Below are positions 13,310 to 28,300 of a stretch of DNA of 64,000 nt, piece after piece; position 1 is the first letter of the stretch, and every line of letters starts with the position of its first letter. This DNA comes from Apostichopus japonicus (taxonomy: Eukaryota > Echinodermata > Holothuroidea > Aspidochirotida > Stichopodidae), in NCBI RefSeq assembly GCF_037975245.1, contig NC_092567.1:11750376-11814375 (forward strand), given 5' to 3'. The notes beneath the pieces are model-generated. The model was not told the origin of the DNA, ran no database searches, and saw nothing but the letters and a program-made list of their open reading frames with translations. The position numbers were made by a program, and so were the translations under genes.

Positions 13310-16300
13310 ATACATATACATATATATACCAGCGACGTAGCCAGGAATTTGCAAGGGGGAACACATTTTCAATTGATATGGGGAGGGGTCTAAGGGGAGG
13401 GGGTGTGATGCAATCTGGAGCAATGTTTTGCCAATTTCATCATGATCATATGATATAATATTATCAGCAGATGTTGTTTCCGGTTTGAATTATTCTTTTA
13501 CATGTTATATCAGAAAGACAAACATAGTGCTCTTTTACAATTTTTCCAGTAGGATGATTCTTGTTTATTGTCCAATGTCTGGACTTTAATACATTTGACG
13601 AACTTAACTGATGGACAATATTAACTTTCATATTTAGCAGTGTAATAATTATTTATAGGAAGCGCGTATCACGTACGATTGCTAGCGTAGCTTCTAAACA
13701 TGCTGTTTGTGCAACAACTTATGACGAATCATAGAAAGGATGAGAACGCACGTTGTCGTCGTCGTTGTGAATACGGTTCGTGTCTCTTTATCGAGTGCGG
13801 TTATTTAGGCTATATGTATTTTATTACGCAGTGGCCAAATGTAGGCTGGTAATAAGTAATAGGCTACTGGCTAAATTTAGCTAATTGCATCTGCCAAACT
13901 AAGTAGCTGAATCAGTAGGCCTAAATATTACTACGATTGTAATCGAGTTAACGGAGCTGACGAGTATTCAAGATCAAAAGAGCACTGACAAAATACCATG
14001 CCAAATAACAAACAGTATTTAACATTTTTTTCGACACTGAAAAGCAGTTCCTCCCACTGCCACCGCCCCCCCCCCACCCTCCCTCCCTGGCTACGTCTCT
14101 GATATATACTGAACTTACTTGAAGCTAGCGAACAGGGTCAACCCACCCAATAACAAAATGAGTACATAAATAAACCGAATTGAAGCTGGCGAACGTTGTA
14201 CGGTAGTTCCCCAAGCATTATTTTTAATGTATTCAAAATCATACGAAGTTTTGTATGGTGGAGTATAAAGGATGGCGAGATACAATTTCTCAAAGTGGCA
14301 ACGAAGACGTGGTAAATATGACTGATTAAAGGTCAATTTTGACCTAACTTTTTCAAATTTTAAGTCATTCACAATCACAGGAATATATGAATAGGCCTAG
14401 GTGAATTAGACTGCGACAGTCGGAAATTCCGACATTCGTACTCCAATTTTCCAACTATCGTCATTTTCACCAAGCTTGGGTGGTGAGACATCCCCACCCC
14501 TCTCTCTTTAGCGACGTCCCTGCGGTCAACGCGCAAATACAAGAAAATCTCTTTTTTTTTATTGAATGTTTTCAACTGTATGGTCCACAATCTTGTCTAA
14601 AGACGTCTTAAACAAAAAATGTAGACGTTATAATCAGGCGCGTATCCAGGATTTTCTAATCCGGAGGGCGCAATTTACTATCCAAGCGGAGCGCCACTTT
14701 CGGTTGGAGCGCAACGTACAAGAACAGTTCTGGTTTTGATACCCCCCCCCCCCAGATCATCGGAAATGGCATTTCTCGGGCTTGAAAATGACCAACCAGA
14801 TGTACACTTTTGTCTGAGAACCAAGTATTTCCCAATATTTGTTTTTTCATCCATAACCTATTTGAAGATTGTCACCAATCACACATCATGTTCGACCTCA
14901 CCGCATCTCCTGTGGATCATTAATATTGTAGGTGATTCTACGTCGCGGCCCACAATACCCGTCAGCCCCAATTCTCAAGGTTTTAAGCCTATTATTAATT
15001 TTGTTTAGAATTTGAAAATATTTCTCGTGAATAAATTCACTTCAAAACATACCCATAATGTTGCACAGAATTTCATCTTATGGACAACCAATATAGATGA
15101 ACCTTCTTCAACCCCTAACAGACCGGTCAAAATTGCACGAGTAGGGGAAGTATGATAAAGAATGTTTGTCAGGGAATTTCGAAAATTCAGACAGTCAATT
15201 TATGTAATTAAATTAATTGGTCTACAAATATTAAAACCTCTAATCACGGCAACCAAAAAAACTTCGGAGGGGGGTTGGCTGCAAATATTTTGGGTGAAAA
15301 TTCGGGCGATGTGCTGAGAATTTTCGGGCACCTACTTAAAGAAAAATAAATTGCAAAGATGTAGCTAAAGAACATCGATAGTTTAAAAACAATCCTTAGT
15401 AATTAAAATAAAGTTCTTAGCTTGCCCGACTAATTTGCCATTTCGGTAATAACACGGCAAATGATTGTACATGTAATTGGCATGCGATGTAATAACCGAC
15501 GCATGCCTACATGATATATACCTTAACATGTTGAACGCGAAAAATTAAGTTACATTTTTCGGGAAAGTCGTATCAGCCCGTCCCCCCCCCCCCCAATGAA
15601 ATTAGGCTCTTATGACTAAACACTTAGACAATTTGGAGGCTGTTCATCCTGTACCGCCATTTTCTGTTCATGCTCACTGATATGATGTGATATCTGCTGT
15701 TTGATTTACACATTTGAATAATTTAAATGAGACTGAAATTAATAACTTTTATATGTTTATTGACCACATTCTTTTCATTTCGAAAGACGCACAGTTTCAA
15801 GTTCATTACACACCGAAGGCTTCGATTCTCTATTTGCCTTCGGTTTATGGAAGATCTTGGGATTTTCATCCCTATGGATGGCTAGATATTGCTAGATATC
15901 GCTAGATATTGCTAGATATCCATACTGTACAATGTCCTTGGGATTTTTCGGGGCCTGATCTTGGGAAATTGCAATATCGGGAGTGGTCACACTCCATGTA
16001 GGTTAGTACACGACCTTATAGACGTCACTAATACACAACCCGATCACTTGTTATCGATGAAGTGGTGTGTTGCCGGATTTTGTCAAGGTCTTGGTACTAT
16101 GGGCGAAGTTTCGTAACTCACCGGGAAGCGATTAGAGGGGTGGGCGTAGGGTTGTGGAGCGCGTTTTCATACAGATGGGGACAATCCCAAGAAGAGATGC
16201 GTCTACGATCCATCTTAACATCCTGTAAATATCCTTGCCAGTTTTTCCTTCTATTTATAAATGAATGAAAAAATAAAGCAATTTTGAGAATTCCAATATT

Positions 16301-19300
16301 TACGCAAGCACGAACGTATACCGTAGCTACAACTATGAAAGGAAAGCACTTGATATGACTACCAGAGCTAGCTGCTTGATGACAACAAAGACACGTGCAC
16401 TCGAAAAACTATGTTTGCGTAAAATCACCACAAATCTCCGACCACATGGTACCCTAAAATCACAAAGAGTCAACATGGATATCTAGCATAACCATCTGTT
16501 ATATTCACCGAATACTTTCGTTATTGCTGCTATATTTGATCGCATGGTAACCAACCACCAGCCTAATTCAATGAGGAAATGTACCCTAAGCATCTACTTA
16601 TTCGCTCAAATTATAAGGCAGTTAGCTGGAACTAAAATATCCATGGAATACTTTCATTATTACTGCTATCTTGCCACACATGCTAACCTAATACCACACT
16701 AATGCAATGGGAAACAACTTGCCTTAACCATCGTTTTTTGAAACACAGAAACACACAATACCGTAGCCTTGTATATAACTTTCAATTAGATGTTGTTAGC
16801 AATTATTTGGAAGGTATGTGCTATGTTTTGAAGTGGTAATAGTATTGTACGTACACTGTTACTGTTGCGATGGATTGAAACTTTCAATCTTGAGTAGTGA
16901 GTAGTTTTCACAGGAATAATATTTTCGTTGTTGAGTGATTTAGCCACACAGGAAAAAGAACCATTACGAATGGCTAAACCTGGAAATAGTAAGCAATTGA
17001 AACAGCAATCTACACTACAAGAAAGTTATTTCATTAAAATAGTCTTACGTATTCGCGTGTCTTGATTAATCAAAAATATGAAATAACGTATTCGCGTGTC
17101 TTGATTAATCAAAAATATGAAATAATGAAAGCACTCGCGTAGCAGTCACGAGACCCCACCCCTCCCCCCCCCCACAGAAAACGGGTACCCGTTTTTCGTG
17201 TTTTAGATTCGGGTACACGAATGTTCGGTCGGGTATCCGACTCAGGCCTAGAATGTTCTTACTCATTAAATAAAAATAATGCTCGGGAGAAAGTTTTCAT
17301 CCTTCGCTTGGATCAAGTAAATTATCATGGATGCAACTATGCTACAGGTTATGGTAGTCTCTGATGAAAAAAATAATTATCGTAGTTATTCAAACTAGAT
17401 ACGTGTTTCTTGAGTTTAATGGGAAATGAGCATTGGTCATATCGTCAACAGTATTGTTACGGAATCATAACCGTAAAGTAGGGACTAGCAGTTAGTTATA
17501 GCAGAAAGGTAGATCTGAACAGGTAAAACGGCCGCTTGTTTAGGCCTAATAGAGTGCGAACTGCAATTATGATATCTTTGTAAGACCGGCTGCAATAGTC
17601 TAGGCTCGTCTAGTCTAGTCTAGAAAATGTCAACAAACAGAAACAAAGAGATGTTACAATGGTCTGTTCTATTTCAATTCAACAAGTATTGTAATTGTCT
17701 ACAATTGCTGCTGATATTTCTGTTTAGTTCGTGTTGTAGTTTTATCACGGCCTTATTGATGTTCTGAAAGACAAACCACGACACAAAACATAATTTATAT
17801 TGATATGATATCTTCATTCATAGTTGTTTACATGTACGTTTTAAGTGTATTTTGTCTCCATCAACACTTATGTCGATAATATACTTTAATGTAGGTTTCT
17901 TGAAACTTCTTAGAAATGTGGACAGTGTTATTGTTCAATGTTATAATTGTGCATGTCAAGTCATAGTAACACGATGATAGATTATACTAACCTTCCTCCT
18001 ACATGTAAGAGTTGCCGGACAACTACCCCCCGGACAAATACCCCCGGACATATACCCCTCGGACTCATGACAATTACCCCCTTGACAATTACCCCGAGGA
18101 CAATTACCCCCCCCCCACCCCGCCCGAGCCCGTGAACCAAGCGGACCTTTAGCTGGTGAACCCCGTGGTACGAAAGCCTGTTAGGGCCATGAAAGCAAAT
18201 TTTCTTAATCTGATATATCAGATTATTATTCTGATATAACCAAATTTGATAAAGCCATAGAAAGCGCGATATAAGAACTAACATACAGTAATATAACATA
18301 ACAAATCATCAAGTAAAATTACTCAGAAGAAAACTTAAAAATGGTAAGTCGCAATAAGCCGGAATTGTTCGGATATTAATAATACAGAATAGTGTCAATA
18401 TAACTAATAGTAAATTAATAGTTACTACCATCAGTGACCAATGCCAAACCCGCCCCCCCCCCCCCCCTCGTGCTTCTTCAACCGCCGTCCCCACCTATCT
18501 TGCCCGGGCCTCGGTCCGTTGTCAAACACTATCCAGGAGTTTTTGGGGCTTTTATATGAAAAACTCGAATCTTTTTAAAAAAAGTCGGGAGGAGGTTGAA
18601 AGTGCCAGGGCACACGGCGACCCTAGTGGTGCCAGTTTAACCAGGGATTTGTTCCATGACAACTTCCTAGTTTAACCGGCACCCTGATCCAATTGTAAAT
18701 ATGCGCTTGCAGTTGCCCGAGGGACCAGGGTATATGTTGAGGCCCGCGGGTAACTAAACTCTAAAAAAGAACTACGTATCCGTCGCTACATCCGTCCCAT
18801 ATAGCTATCGGCATATGTCCAGGGGGAAATTCGTCCGGGGTATTTATCCGGGGGTTAATTTGTCTAGGAGGTATTCGCCCGTGGACGTAGTTGTCCGGGT
18901 GGGTAGTTGTCCGGGGGGGGGGCTTTTGTCCTCGGGGTTATTTTTCGGGGGGTATCTGTCCGGGTGCTAGTTGTCCTGGGGGGATTGTCCGGGTGGTATT
19001 TGTACGTGGGGTCATTGTCCGGTGGTTAATCGTCCGGGGAGTTATTGACTTGGGGGGGGGGGGGTAATTGTCCGTGGGTTTTTGTCTGGGGGTATTTGTC
19101 CGGTGCATGTAATACCCCGTTCCCACGAACGCGGGCTTGTTTCAAGCATGCATAGGTAGAGCTAAAATTGTAACCGCAGATAAGCCCTGCAATTTGAACA
19201 TGTTTCAACGAGTTAACTCCGGGCATAGCGGCAGGCTTGGAAAACCTTGGAAAACGTCCGAACCAGGTTATTGCAATATAGAATACGAACAGCGATCGAC

Positions 19301-22300
19301 AGATATGCAGTGAGTCTTTTCGACACGTGCATATATCATCCAAGCAGCGCACACGCGCTATTTTCTACCGGGGCTTTCCTGATACGGCCAACGTTTATGG
19401 TAGGCCATACGGGAAATAATTGCTGATTTAATGTCCGTACGAATTAAAATTATTACCGGTATTAATTCTATTTAATACCGGCATTAATTCTCAGCCAATC
19501 ACCATGCAGCTTCATATGCCGGTATTAAATATAATTAATACGGCCATTAAATAGAATTAATACGGGTATTAAATAGAATTAATAAGGGCATTACATAGAA
19601 TTTATACGGGCATTAAATAGAATTAATACGGGTATTAAATAAACCAATCACATCAGCGAATTTTTCTACCACGTAAATAGAATTAATACGGGCATTAAAT
19701 ATAATTAATACGCGCATTAAATAGAATTAATACGGGTATTAAATAGACCAATCACATCAGCGAATTTTGTTACCATGCTCAGTCTGAGCTAGTGTTAATC
19801 CCCCAGCGTGAAAGCAGTGTACTTGTAGCTAGCAAGCAAGGTACAACATACAACGCAATGGCACGCATGACAGACAAAGAACAATTTTTGCATGATTTTC
19901 GTCGAGAAGCGAACGATACCTGTAGGTTATTGACAAATGTTGACCCTCAATCCCAGTCCGATGTTTTATCAGTTCGCAATGCTTTGAACCGTCTTGTTAT
20001 TCTTCAAAGAACGTAAGTTGTATAGGTTGGCGCGGCGATCAGATCAGATGAACAAGTGAGAATCCTGCTGATGTGATTGGTCTTTTTAATGCCCCCCCTC
20101 CCCGGTTCCTACGCTCTTGGTATCACGTCTTTTCTTTCGTTCACCGTTATTTGTTGTTGTTGTTTATTTCGGACCATAGTCTGAATTTCGTGAAACGAAA
20201 ACTCGCCGGCCTGCCAAAACCCCGATAGTCCCCCCCCCCCCCCCCAGTTAAACAACATTATGCTATCTTTAAAAGAATTGTCTGGTAGCCCATAGACGTT
20301 ACCTTAAAAAACGATCAATAATTTTCCAAATATGCGTTTGACAGAGAAACGTTTTTTTAATCGTTTAGGATGGATATTTCAAATATACTTGAACAGTTGA
20401 GAACGTGACGTCATCTTCGAAAATGCAGATTGCGACATAACCCACGCTCCATACAGTTCCTGCAGTAATCACAACAAATACCGCGTTTGAATACAGTTTA
20501 ATTTCTTTGTTAATTTTCGGTGAAATTCAATATAAATTATATGTTTTACAAAATCGTTGAGCCGTCATATAATGTAGTGCATCGGTGTTTTCGTGATTTG
20601 TGTGTAACATGACGTTAGGTTGAACAGAAGACTCTTCGTTGTTTATCATTTTGCTGTAAAGTTGATCCGTGAATTTTATTTCAGCAATATTTCCCAATAT
20701 CAGGCTCAGTTCTTATTGGAACTAGATTGTTCTTCTCTGTCTCCCCGAACGAGTGTTGTGGTCCAGCAGTTTTGTATATTCTTTTTGTTTAAGTTTTTCA
20801 ATTTGTACTTTATGTGGCTGACCGTTCTGCCGTAGCCTTTCTCTCCCATTCGCATACAGATATCTCGGTACACAGGAGCGTTGCGGCTTGTCCCATCAAG
20901 TTTCGACATAGTATTTTCGTCGCACCAAATGCCAAGCAATGCGAATACTTCATCGTCCGACCACATACTTCGCTCATTGTACTTCTGCGACATATTGTAA
21001 AGGGAAATATCGATAATAATAATAATAATAATAATCATCATCATCATCATAATCATAATCATAATAACCATAATAATCATAATAATAATCATAATAATAA
21101 TTAGTGTTCAAACGATTATGCTTTAACAGAAAATACCGATTACCGATTATTTTTTTCATAATCGGGCCGATTCCGATTATTTGAGAAAGAGAAAATATCC
21201 CGTTTAATCGAATTCGGCAATAAGTATGTGATAGTAACAATTATTGTTGTGATTTTCCTCTGTTTAGTTTTGCTTATATTGTAATAGAAGGCTCTTAGGT
21301 ATCCTTTTGTATGTACCAAATCACCTCTGGATTTTTTTTTTTTTTTTTACAAATTTCCAAAATACGAAAATATGACATCCTACCTATTAAGCACTGTGCT
21401 AAGCGAATGGCCTAACCACCTCGACGTGTATTGGCTTGACATGGGCTAAGAATAGTAACTCAAAATATCCATCTCAAAAAGTATCTCAGACAAACCATCA
21501 ATCTGCAAACTTTACCAAAAGTGTAAATTTTAATGACATATTTCTACGTTCCGACATTATTTTGTACTTGTTTTCAGTATTATTCCGTTTATGAACAAAT
21601 AGAAATGTTACGAACTTGAAGTTAAACATCATTATTTCTCCATTCAAGTTCAAATAGAAAATGTAAGCCTAGGCCAATCAAACTGAACAGAAAATGGTAC
21701 CACCGTAACTTGTTTATAATTACCTGTAGAATGTTACCAGATTGATGTAAGGAAATCATAACAACTAGATACTACTCAAATATTGTATTTTTCATATGAA
21801 AAATTTTCATTCACTTGTGCATAATTGATTTGAGCAAAATTTTAGACCGTATTCCGAGACCTGTTTACAATGTAACAACCTATTGTTAGGGTTATTGCGA
21901 CGGCTATGGATTAGAGGCATATCAGCAATTCTGCCGAAATTAAATTATTTTTGAGGGCATCGCAGCAAACATCGGAAGGTTTAAACAAAATGGAGATAAG
22001 AGGGTCGACGGTAAAAGGGAAGTGATGGGCAGGGAAGTATGGCCCATTGCAAATTGTGAGAAAAAAGAAACATCGAATTACAAATTAGTGCATCAAATAC
22101 TGCACTACGGAGCATTTAATGCATTAACATACCTACCAGGGTAGGAATTAATACTTGGCTTGGGGGGTGGGCTATTTTGGAGAAGAAAAAAATCCATTAA
22201 AAGTTTAAACGCAAACATTTACAATCGTTCAGCAAATAACGTCAAGCCACCTAATATATGACGAAAACCCAATAACCCATCAACTGAAATAGGAAACACA

Positions 22301-25300
22301 GGTTTACTTCCGCTGTAGGTGCCCTTCCTTAAATCATGTATTTTTTTCGTGTGTGGATAAAATCACTCACCACCAACGAAACCATTATACCGCTGAAAAC
22401 TAATCGAACTTTAAACTTTCAATCCATCGCCACAGCACGGTGTACCGTTGTAAAATACAACATTCCCTTTTTAAGACATATCACATACCTTCCAAACAAC
22501 TGCTGATTTCCAACTGATTGAAAGTTGTAAACAAAGCTACTTTTTTTTTTTTTTTGCAAACCGATGGTTAGGCTACATTTCCTATTGACTTAGTGTGGTT
22601 GTTAGGCTTACATGTGGTCGAAGGTTGCAGTATTTCATGGATATTTTAGTTCTAGCTAACTGCGTCACAATTTTAGCGAATAAAGGGATGCTTAGGCTAG
22701 ATTTTCCCGTTGACTACAGTACGTGTGGCGTTCGGCTATCATTCGCGCGACGATAGCAGCAAGGAAAGTATGTAAACAAAGCTACGCAAAGTATTGTGTT
22801 TTGGTGTTTTTTTTTTGCATACCGATGGTTAGGCTACATTTCCCATTGGCGTAGTGTGGCTGTTAGGGTAACATGTGGTCGACGATTGCAGTTTTTCATG
22901 GATATTTTGAATTTTAATTTGCGACACAGCTTTAACCAATAAACAGCAGTGGCGTCGCCAAGGGGGGGGGGGGGCAGGGGGGCACGTGCCCCTGGAAAAC
23001 CTAGTGCCCCCCGAGTGCCCCCCATCTGAGATTTGGGTTGGTAAAAAAATATATATATATATATTTTGTTATATTCAACTCCCATCATGGTTTTTCATAA
23101 GGACAAAGAAGCACTGTGACAGTAATTCGTATTTTCTTCAAATGAGCTGCGAAAAAATGAAAAAGTTTATCCTTGAACGTCGGGTATCGAAGTCGTAACC
23201 CGCGCCATCACAACAGGTGTCGATATTTACATTGAATGTGTCAGTGCTCACGCCATACCAGCGGATATACACGTCCGCTTCGCGAGCTACATGACTGTGA
23301 GAAGGGAGGGTACTGCGGTACACGCTAAGAACGATGTAGCAAAAATTGCCCAACATTGAAGAATATAATTACTAGAAATTGGGGAAACATAGCACGTGAA
23401 ACTTTTTTAGCATTTTTTGCTTAACTGTGTTTAGCACAGGTTTTTCCTAAACTTTTGGGTAACATTTTTCTTAAAAATTGGGCAAAACTTGAGTTGCTAA
23501 ACTATGGGCAATGTCACATTTACCCAATATTTATGAAAATTTTTACCAAAAAGTTTAGGAAAAACCTGTGCTAAACACAGTTCAGCAAAAAGTGCTAATA
23601 ATTCTTACGTGCTATGTTTCCCCAATTTCTAGCACTATTATATTCTCCAATGTTGGTCACTTTTTGCTACAGTTGATTTTTAGATTATACAGCAATTACA
23701 AACATGCAAATCAAATCACAGAATGGACCAAAGTAAGTTTCTGATTCGCAAACTGCTTTATTTTTCACTTTCTCTTAAGCAACATTTTGCAATTTATACA
23801 ATTTCTCTTGCAGTTACTTATTCTTTTGTTTTTTTATCTTGTGATATAAGTTTTAAGTGTATCTGCACATATATAATATGAAAGATAAACATTCCCCAAA
23901 AGAATTTATCACTTGGGTTTAAATTGAACAAGCAAAAATGTGATACCAAAAAATTAAAAATTGTTATCATTCACTGTAAAATGTAGCCTGTAAATTTTGT
24001 AGAGTTTGCAAGTAAACCAGGCCTGAAATCTTTGACTAACATGGCAAGAGTTTGATGATGTTAATGAAATTCCTTTTCATAGTGGGGTCATCCTTTTCAC
24101 TACTCTATTTAATTGAAAAATGTAATATAAACCCTAATATCATTGTTGTTGTTGTTATTATTATAACTGTTTGTTTTTCAGGAGGTGGTAGATGTTAAGT
24201 GACAGTTTTAACAAACATATCTAACAATTAAGTTTTCATTGCAATGCTAGGTCAGGAAAATCTCAGGGCCTAGAACACAATACATGGAGGGCTTTTGAAA
24301 TTGAGCTATATATATCCAAATGCTTCTTGACTTTGCAATCCCTGCATGTGCAGGCAGAGTACCTAAGTTTTTATAGCCTCTGCTGATGTCAACTTATGAT
24401 ATACTTCATACCTCATATTAAGTATCTATGCCTAAATAAAGAATTCATCAAAATAACAGGTTTATCAATACCACTCTATCTGAGGACTTCAAAAAACCCA
24501 ACAACAATATGATTTCACACGATACTAATTAAGAAACCAATCAATTAAACAACAATGTTGACCAACAAAACCCACCATATTCCTGATGGTCAGAGACTTG
24601 AATCATTCATGTAGTTGGACTAATAAATCATTATATGGTAATTACATGTTATGTTGATCAAACTTACAATGTATAACCCATGAAATATCTTTATGCTGAC
24701 TGTCGATCAAGCTAATTAATTGTAATTAACTATCATACTATTTGTGATGTCAAACTAGTCAGTCATGTAGCTTACATAATAAATCAGTACCAACATGGCA
24801 ATGGTAACCAAACCAATCAGTCATAAACAATGATACATAATATCACAATCAAGCTATTCAATCATAATCAACTGCTATATTAATAATACTATTCAGGTAA
24901 ACAATTCAATCTTAACCATCAAACTAGTCAAGTCATGTTGAATGAAAGTGATAAACTAACATAATATTCATGAAAAGCGAACTTAATCATTACAGCAAAC
25001 AAAGTCCATTATAGAACTTACAACAGAAAAGTTACAAACCAACACAGTAGAACAGGGTTATCAATGAGGCAGTTACACGTATAGCAGCTGGTGGTATAAT
25101 ACTTTACATTGAGTTGTAATAGGCACGGAAAGCCTTCACAGAGCTTATTTCCTTTGTGATAGCTGTGTTCAACTCATAAATAATGCTTTGCAGAAATTGC
25201 CATGATGCCTCACAGTCAGACTGATACTCAATATCGAACACAAAGTGCATCTTGAAGCATGTGTCAATGGCTTTCAACAGTGAGGTTGCAGGTAGAGCCT

Positions 25301-28300
25301 TTCTCTCAATCAGCACAAAAAATTGACGAGACTTCTGCTTTAAGTCCCAAAGAACTACAGTAAATGGCTGTGGATGTACCGTTTCATCTATATCTCCACA
25401 AAAGGACTTGATGTTTGTCACGTTCTGTAATGATAAAGGATGTATAAATCATTCACATAAATGCTGACTGAAAGTGAGACACAGCTGACCAACAGACAGA
25501 CGGACAAACAGACTTATGGCAGATATAAGGATGGAAAAAGTGTAGGCCAATAATTTATTTCACGATATCCATAATAAAGTTTTGTTATTAGCATAAATGA
25601 ATGCATATCAGACAAATGGCTTACTGATATTGGCAACTGAGTAGACATCACTGTAATGAAAAACATTGACAATACTAAACATTTTGTGACACCAAAATTC
25701 ATGATATCCCCTGTTGACCGATGATACCATCAAAGATATGAAAAAGCTTGTGATGCTGACCTTGAAGTATCAATATCTACTAACTGTGTCATAACAAATA
25801 ATGCTACAAATATTGTGAATAAATCTTGGTTTAACAGCATTTTGTGGCATATCACAAGTGTAGCTTCACATGGTCATAGGGTGCCAGCAGATTTGCATAA
25901 ATATCCAGCCTACATCATCTATGAACTGAATGAATATTCAATACTTACAGATCGGATGTCTATGAATGCCTTTACACCGGCAGAAACTGACATAGATCCT
26001 CTGCCCTTCTTTCTCTTGTGCCGACTCTGAAATACATATGGCAGAGCAAAAAATCCAAGTTCCTCTTCTGTCACTGTCAAAACGCAGAAAATAAAAATGT
26101 ACATATAGACTGTTATACGAACTTGCAGGGTTTTATAAATAGTTGCATAAACCCCTCGTGAGTGCACTGCCCTTAATCATGGGTTGCCATTTCCATTTTA
26201 CTGCAGGGATGGGATGCCCACATTTTTAGGGGTGAAAAATATATGCTAAAACATAAGTCAAAGGCAGTTGATTAAGGGAATTGCTCAATGTGTGTGTCTC
26301 CTGTGTGTGTCATATGAACCTTGAATTTACCAAGGTTTTACAATTGGTAATATAGACAATTACATCCTTCTTTTCACACACAAACACACACATACTTCAT
26401 ACTATTAGTCAAAAGCTGTTTGTCTAAATTTTTCTCCTTTGGTAACATTACACAAAACTTTTTTACTGGTTTGTGATGCTTAATCCAACTTACAAAGCGT
26501 GCAGTCCCAAGGAAGTTCTTTCATCCATCCTGGAAAGTTCTTTTCCGTATATGATAAAATGACCTTGCAGACAGCTGGCCACTTCTCATACAATTTTTCT
26601 GCTGATTCTGGTTGAAGTACTTGGAAATCTTGTTCAATCTGTATATACATTAAGATGGGAGAGTAAAGAAAACTATTCACTAAAGGAGAGCATTTGGAGA
26701 ATGGAATGGGAAATAATTTGGTAAATCACTGATTGCACTGACGTAATGCTGAGGTTAGTGCAATGTCAATCACACAAAACTGGTGCATTTAATCTTTCAG
26801 CTTTGACTCAGCAAAACTGTGTATTCATCTTTTTGGAGAATACCGGTTAGTCTTATTTCAGCTTGTCACACTTCATATATCTGTAGGCCTATATCTAATC
26901 CTTCATTTACCACCCCTGTAATGATGTGCATGAAGCCTGAATGAATTTGCAAGGGCAGCCAAAATGTAAAGTATTACAATAAGACATATATTTGACTTCC
27001 AAACTCAACCATTACCATTTGTGAATTAATAGCACAAACCTGGTATCAGGTCATCAATGCTCCAAGATGTTGGAAACATCTACAATCCTTACAAAATTGG
27101 TCAAACAGCTATTATCAAGGAATGTTCTGAGTCAATCACTGTTCAGCACAATATTCTTAAAAGTTATGTTAAAGTTGCATTCTTTCTATGCTCCAAGCAC
27201 AATTAATTCAAGAGCACTGTCACTGAGACATAAGAACCCTCCCATTCTCAACAGCTGTGACTTAGGGAAACAGCTACTTCCATAAAGCATCCCAAAAGAT
27301 AAGCTGCAGAGGTAGAAATTAATGAACAAACCCATTCATCCTAGTAGCATTTACAATATGCTGATTTTTCAATACTTACCATGCCTGGAAGTAGTATCTT
27401 TGGATACTCCACAAGAGCTTCTTTGAAGCCTTTTGATTTGATCAGTATCTGTCTTCTCTTTGCTGTCTTTAGCATGTACTCTTCCATAGTAGCACGTGGC
27501 TGCTCATTATGTTGAAGCCACATCTTCATCTTTTGGGTGTCCTCCTCAGACACAGAATCATCTGAAATCAGAATGCAAAAATGCATAGCGGTTTTAATTA
27601 GGTAATAATAGGGTTCTATGGTCCACCTACAACTAAATATGAGATCTGACTAAATATGAGATCTGACTAAGCTTCTAGTCTTGAGCACATACACACATGC
27701 ATATACCCACGCATACACATACACCCACACATAAGCCACTATGAATGCATATGCTTCTCTTTACATTGAAACCATAAAACTAAGTTGTGATGAAACTTAA
27801 TGTTAGCACCGAAATAGACAGATACTATTGGTTGAGGAAAGCATTTCTTATTGTAACACTACTTTTTGAAGACAGCAATGTGATCTGAATGTAGTGAAAT
27901 CCAATGCACAAATTTTTCTTATATTAACACCCCACTACCAGGTTACTCCTATTTGCTCATCCATCCAGGCTTTTTCCAGATATTAATGGAGTGCCAAGAT
28001 TCAAATCCCCAAGTCCACCTTGAACCCCTCCCCCCCCCCCCCATTCACATCAACATCAGGATTAAAAACTGTGTTAGTGTGAAACATTATCCTTGCAGCA
28101 CAATGAATCTTTCCTTACATATCAACATGTTCACTAAAAATTGACCAGCCAATTGGGACCCCCTTCCATCTACCAAGAGAATAAAAAAAACATTTAGAAA
28201 TTGTTCAACTGCCTAGTGCGGGTGAATTTTCTCATTCTCTACACTCCCTAACAGCTCCTATAACCCAAGGGGATCAAAATCTTTCATAAACCTATGGAAC

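Larger units (their letters stand above)
14102..18011 (+). other. Intron sequence with dispersed repeats, no gene seen
   Basis: No coding exon could be supported. The stretch at 14645-14770 resembles, in inverse orientation, the 'gctccgc..ccaacc..tggcgctccgc' core seen at 40200 and 43760, so it is probably the end of a hAT-related element. A 10-11-bp direct repeat (gctagatatt/gctagatatc) lies at about 15879-15920. C-runs lie at 14743, 15584 and 17165. Confidence 0.5.

Noticed and set aside
13023-13423. ORFs of Ile-Tyr repeats on both strands
   Set aside because: Pure translation of the (TA)n microsatellite.
17947-19352. Pro-, Thr- and Gly-rich ORFs
   Set aside because: They follow the GGACAATTACCCC minisatellite arms and have no independent support.
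20814-21240. ORFs with Asn/His, Tyr/Asp or Met/Ile runs
   Set aside because: Translations of the trinucleotide microsatellite. Only the Myb-like part at 20706-20993 is retained.
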